Assembly (NCBI GenBank): GCA_963784675.1
Contig: CAWASE010000002.1
Location: 124,001-188,000, forward strand
Direction of reading: 5' to 3'
DNA: 64,000 nucleotides
DNA from: SCTD01 sp963784675
Lineage (GTDB): Bacteria; Actinomycetota; Actinomycetes; Mycobacteriales; SCTD01
Below, piece by piece: positions 60,907 through 64,000 of the stretch. How positions within the stretch are numbered: position 1 is the first letter of the stretch; each line of letters opens with the position of its first letter. Both the position numbers and the translations under genes were made by a program. Below the pieces are notes generated by a model. The model searched no databases and was not told the origin of the DNA. It was given only the letters and a program-made list of their open reading frames with translations.

Positions 60907-62325
60907 GTGCAGGTCAGCGACCACATCATCGACCTCGTCGGCAACACCCCGCTGGTACGCCTGCACAAGGTGACGGCCGGTCTGCAGGCCCAGGTGCTCG
61001 CCAAGGTCGAGTACCTGAACCCGGGGGGCTCGGTGAAGGACCGGATCGCGCTGGCGATGGTCGAGGCGGCCGAGCGGTCCGGAGCGCTGCAGCCGGGCGG
61101 AGTCATCGTCGAGCCCACGTCGGGCAACACCGGGGTGGGCCTGGCGCTGGTGGCGCAGAAGAAGGGCTACACCTGCGTCTTCGTCTGCCCGGACAAGGTC
61201 GCCCGCGACAAGATCGACGTGCTCCGGGCCTACGGCGCGCGAGGTGGAGGTGTGCCCGACGGCGGTCGACCCGTCGGACCCGCGCTCGTACTACTCGGTC
61301 AGCGACCGGCTGGCCCGCGAGATCCCCGGGGCGTGGAAGCCCGACCAGTACGCCAACCCCGCCAACCCGCGCTCGCACTACGAGGGCACCGGCCCGGAGA
61401 TCTGGGCGCAGACCGAGGGACGCATCACGCACTTCGTCGCCGGCGCGGGCACCGGCGGCACGCTCGGCGGGGTCGGGCGCTACCTCAAGGAGGTCTCCGG
61501 CGGCTCGGTGAAGGTCTTCGGCGCCGACCCCGAGGGCTCGGTGTACTCCGGCGGCGACGGACGCCCCTACCTGGTGGAGGGGGTCGGTGAGGACTTCTGG
61601 CCGTCGACCTACGACGCGTCCGTCCCGACGGGATCCTGGCGGTCTCCGACAAGGACTCCTTCGCCATGACCCGCCGGCTCGCCCGCGAGGAGGGGCTGCT
61701 CGTCGGCGGCTCCTGCGGCATGGCGATGGTCGCGGCCCTGCGGGTCGCGGCCGAGGCCGGGCCCGACGCTGTCGTGGTGGTGCTGCTGCCCGACGGCGGT
61801 CGCGGCTACCTGTCCAAGATCTTCAACGACGACTGGATGGCCGACTACGGCTTCCTGCACGCCGACGGCGGCCAGACCACCGTCGCCGACGTGCATGGCC
61901 AGCAAGAGCCACGACGGCCCGCTGCCCTCGTTCGTGCACACGCACCCGACCGAGACGGTGCGCGAAGCCATCGACATCCTGCGCGAGTACGGCGTCTCGC
62001 AGATGCCGGTCGTGCGCGCCGAGCCGCCGGTGATGGCCGCCGAGATCGTCGGAGCGGTCCACGACCGCGACCTGCTCGACGTGCTGTTCTCCGGCCGCGC
62101 GCAGCTCGCCGACCGGCTCGCCGAACACATGGCGCCGCCGCTGCCGATGATCGGTGCCGGGGAGGCGGTGCAGGTGGCGATGGTCGCGCTGGAAGGCGGC
62201 CGACGTGCTCGTGAGCGAGGCGGCCGGTGGGCGTGCTCACGCGCCAGGACGTGCTGGCCTTCCTCGCCAGCCGAGCGGCCACCCTCTACCGGCCCGCGGG
62301 CCCCCGCCGTACCGTCGGGGCGTGA
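60907..62325 (+). pseudogene. cbs: Cystathionine beta-synthase, five frame disruptions
   Basis: Condenses serine and homocysteine (PLP enzyme). The PLP domain begins IIDLVGNTPLVRL, with the PLP lysine in PGGSVKDRIA, PTSGNTGVGLA and GAGTGGTLGGVGRYL. The frame breaks near 61239 (+1), 61625 (-1), 61894 (+1), 62190 (+1) and 62212. The pieces in order, EVEVCPTAVDPSDPRSYYSV, ILAVSDKDSFAMTRRLAREE, ASKSHDGPLPSFVHTHPTETVREAIDILREYGVSQMPVV and PVGVLTRQDVLAFLASRAATLY, reconstruct a full PLP domain plus two CBS domains. The net length is a multiple of three (about 472 residues). The stop overlaps the metB GTG. Confidence 0.85.
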
Positions 62326-63595
62326 CCGAACCAGCGCAGCAGACCGCCGACCATCTCGCCGCAGCGGGCAGCCGCCTTCGGCAGCCAGGTGCACGGCGGC
62401 GCCGCTCCCGGCCGACCCCCACTCCTGGGCCGACGGCGGCAGCCACTCCTGGGCCGACGGCGGCTATGGCTTCGAGACCCTCGCCATCCACGCCGGCCAG
62501 GATCCCGACCCGACCACCGGCGCCGTCGTCGTCCCGATCTACCAGACCTCGACGTACGTGCAGTCCGAGGTCGGCAAGCACCAGGGGTATGAGTACAGCC
62601 GCAGCGGCAACCCCACGCGGACCGCGCTGGAGACCTGTCTGGCTGCGCTCGAGGGCGGTCGCACCGGGCTGGCCTTCGCCTCCGGGCTGGCCGCCGAGGA
62701 CGCGCTGCTGCGCACCGTCTGCACCCCCGGCTCGCACGTCGTCGTGCCCGACGACGCGTACGGCGGCACCTACCGGCTGTTCGCCCAGGTGCTCGCCCGC
62801 TGGGGGGTGGAGCACACGCCGGTGCCGCTCGGCGACCTGGCTGCCGTCCGCTCGGCGATGCGTCCCGAGACGGTGCTGATCTGGTGCGAGACACCGACCA
62901 ACCCGCTGCTCGGCGTCGCCGACATCGCCGCGCTGGCCACGATCGCGCACGACGGCGGCGCGCGGCTGGTCGTCGACAACACCTTCGCCAGCCCTTACCT
63001 CCAGCAGCCGTTGGCGCTCGGCGCCGACGTCGTCGTGCACTCCACGACGAAGTACCTGGGCGGGCACTCCGACGTCGTGGGCGGGGCGCTGGTGACGACG
63101 GACGTCGCTCTGGGGGAGCAGCTCGCCTACCACCAGAACGCCATGGGGGGCGTGCCGGGCGCCTTCGACAGCTGGTTGGTGCTGCGCGGGGCCAAGACGC
63201 TGGGGGTGCGCATGGACCGGCACTGCAGCAACGCTGCCCGCGTCGTCGAGCTGCTGCAGCGCCACCCGGCGGTGGCCACCGTGCTCTATCCCGGGCTGCC
63301 CGACCATCCTGGTCACGAGGTCGCCGCCAAGCAGATGAGCCAGTTCGGCGGCATGGTCAGCTTCCGGCTCGCCGACGGAGAGGCCAAGGCGCTGGAGGTC
63401 TGCCGGAGCACGAAGGTCTTCACGCTCGGGGAGTCGCTCGGCGGCGTCGAGTCGCTCATCGAGCACCCGGGACGGATGACGCACGCGAGCGTCGCCGGCT
63501 CGCAGCTGGAGGTGCCGGCCGACCTGGTGCGGCTGTCGGTCGGCATCGAGACGGCCGACGACCTGCTCGCCGACCTGGAGCGTGCGCTGGGCTGA
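62322..63595 (+). CDS. metB: Cystathionine gamma-synthase/lyase, frame disruption near the N-terminus
   Basis: A PLP enzyme of trans-sulfuration of about 420 residues. The conserved body GFETLAIHAGQDPDPTTGAVVVPIYQTSTYVQSEVGKHQGYEYSRSGNPTRTALE is followed by the PLP lysine in VVHSTTKYLGGHSDVVGGAL, GVPGAFDSWLVLRGAKTLGVRM and LGESLGGVESLIEHPG. No start codon exists in this frame nearby. The GTG at 62322, overlapping the cbs stop, starts MTEPAQQTADHLAAAG in another frame, so one indel near 62390 is inferred. A 24-bp duplication (HSWADGG twice) precedes the body. MetB versus lyase cannot be decided by eye. Confidence 0.88.
62420..62467. repeat. 24-bp tandem duplication at the metB N-terminus
   Basis: CACTCCTGGGCCGACGGCGG plus four bases is present twice in succession, coding HSWADGGS then HSWADGGY. 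The copies differ only in their last bases. Confidence 0.85.
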
Positions 63596-63689
63596 GCGTC
63601 GGCCGGACCTGTCCTCAAGGCGTACGAGGTGGCAGGATCGGCCTGTGGATAACTCCGGCGCGGCCTTCGAGCGGCTCTACGGTCGGCCC

Positions 63690-64000
63690 ATGACCACCGC
63701 CGACGATCTCGAAGCCCGCGTCACCGCCCTGGAGGCCGAGGTCGCGCTGCTGCGCGAGCAGACGGCGGCCGGTGCCGAGGACGCCAGCGCCGCCCGGTAC
63801 CTGTCGGCCGGCGCCGATCAGGACGTCGCCGCGCTGCGCGTCGAGCTCCGTGCCCACACCCGGCTGCTCATGGCCCTGCGCGAGACCCAGGTGGCGCAGG
63901 GCCAGCGCCTGGACACGATGGAACACCGCCTGGACCGCCTGGAGCAGCGGATGGCCAGCCTGGAGCAGCGGATGGACAGCCTCGAGCAGCGGATGGACAG
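63690..64000 (+). CDS. Coiled-coil protein with LEQRM-type heptads (cut by window end)
   Basis: From ATG 63690: MTTADDLEARVTALEAEVALLREQ, then ADQDVAALRVELRAHTRLLMALRETQVAQGQRLDTMEHRLDRLEQRMASLEQRMDSLEQRMD at the window edge. Regular Leu/Met heptads indicate a long coiled coil, and the last part is a 21-bp repeat at DNA level. A GTG at 63645 is in frame but the ATG gives the familiar N-terminus of this actinobacterial group. No catalytic domain visible; function unknown. Confidence 0.7.
   Translation, partial: MTTADDLEARVTALEAEVALLREQTAAGAEDASAARYLSAGADQDVAALRVELRAHTRLLMALRETQVAQGQRLDTMEHRLDRLEQRMASLEQRMDSLEQRMD

Overview
This is a 64 kb piece of a very GC-rich actinomycete chromosome. The evidence is the base composition, the frequent GTG starts, the many 4-nt stop/start overlaps, and typical actinobacterial gene neighbourhoods: rsmI-metG-tatD-rpfB-rsmA-ispE-ABC-F, glmU-prs-rplY-pth-mfd-mazG-eno-ftsB-ppx, and moeA-moaC-mog with a SepX/GlpR-type gene nearby. 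I cannot assign a genus from sequence reading alone. Almost everything is core chromosome; I see no prophage, insertion sequence or CRISPR array.

Layout. 1-9.7 kb: an MFS exporter fragment, a hotdog-like protein, an RDD membrane protein, a secreted three-repeat protein with a glycoside-hydrolase-like end, photolyase, an MscS-type TM-helix protein, tRNA-Arg, a PAP2 membrane protein and MscL. 9.8-14 kb (minus strand): an FAD-linked oxidase, a frameshifted SAF-domain gene, MTA phosphorylase, an FmdB-type zinc ribbon and 5-formyltetrahydrofolate cyclo-ligase. 14-19.5 kb: galU, the molybdenum-cofactor genes moeA-moaC-mog, a RimJ-like acetyltransferase, a small DNA-binding protein whose start lies in a perfect palindrome, a SepX/GlpR-like divisome protein and tRNA-Ala. 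19.6-32 kb: CDF metal exporter, protein mannosyltransferase, rsmI, metG, tatD, a PlsC-like acyltransferase, rpfB, rsmA, ispE and an ABC-F ATPase. 32-35 kb: a TetR regulator and delta-9 desaturase with a double operator, a frameshifted HTH protein and tRNA-Gln. 35-51 kb: glmU, prs, a CGNR zinc-finger protein, rplY, pth, mfd, a SurA-like lipoprotein, mazG, a MOSC-like protein, eno, ftsB, DUF501, ppx, a cupin and family-5 uracil-DNA glycosylase. 51.2-51.9 kb: a non-coding-looking region with an unusual array. 52-64 kb: a c-di-GMP signalling protein, an MFS permease, an odd tRNA, a Bax-inhibitor-like protein, a secreted serine protease, thiolase, an SGNH lipase, cystathionine beta-synthase, cystathionine gamma-synthase/lyase and a coiled-coil protein.

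The most unusual object is at 51.5-51.8 kb: five tandem seven-codon reading frames, each behind its own strong Shine-Dalgarno sequence, all encoding the same heptapeptide (MRGLIWG). The copies lie about 69 bp apart and differ inside the frame only at synonymous third positions. They are preceded by two mutually exclusive hairpins and followed by two strong hairpins. I know of no described system that matches, and I cannot assign a function.

A second pattern concerns data quality or decay. At least ten genes carry one or more single- or double-base frame disruptions (about 17 in all). Several are conserved housekeeping genes, and in most cases correcting the indels restores a full-length protein that ends exactly at the expected junction with its neighbour. 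Sequencing or assembly indels are the simplest explanation. Those genes are annotated across their full restored extent.
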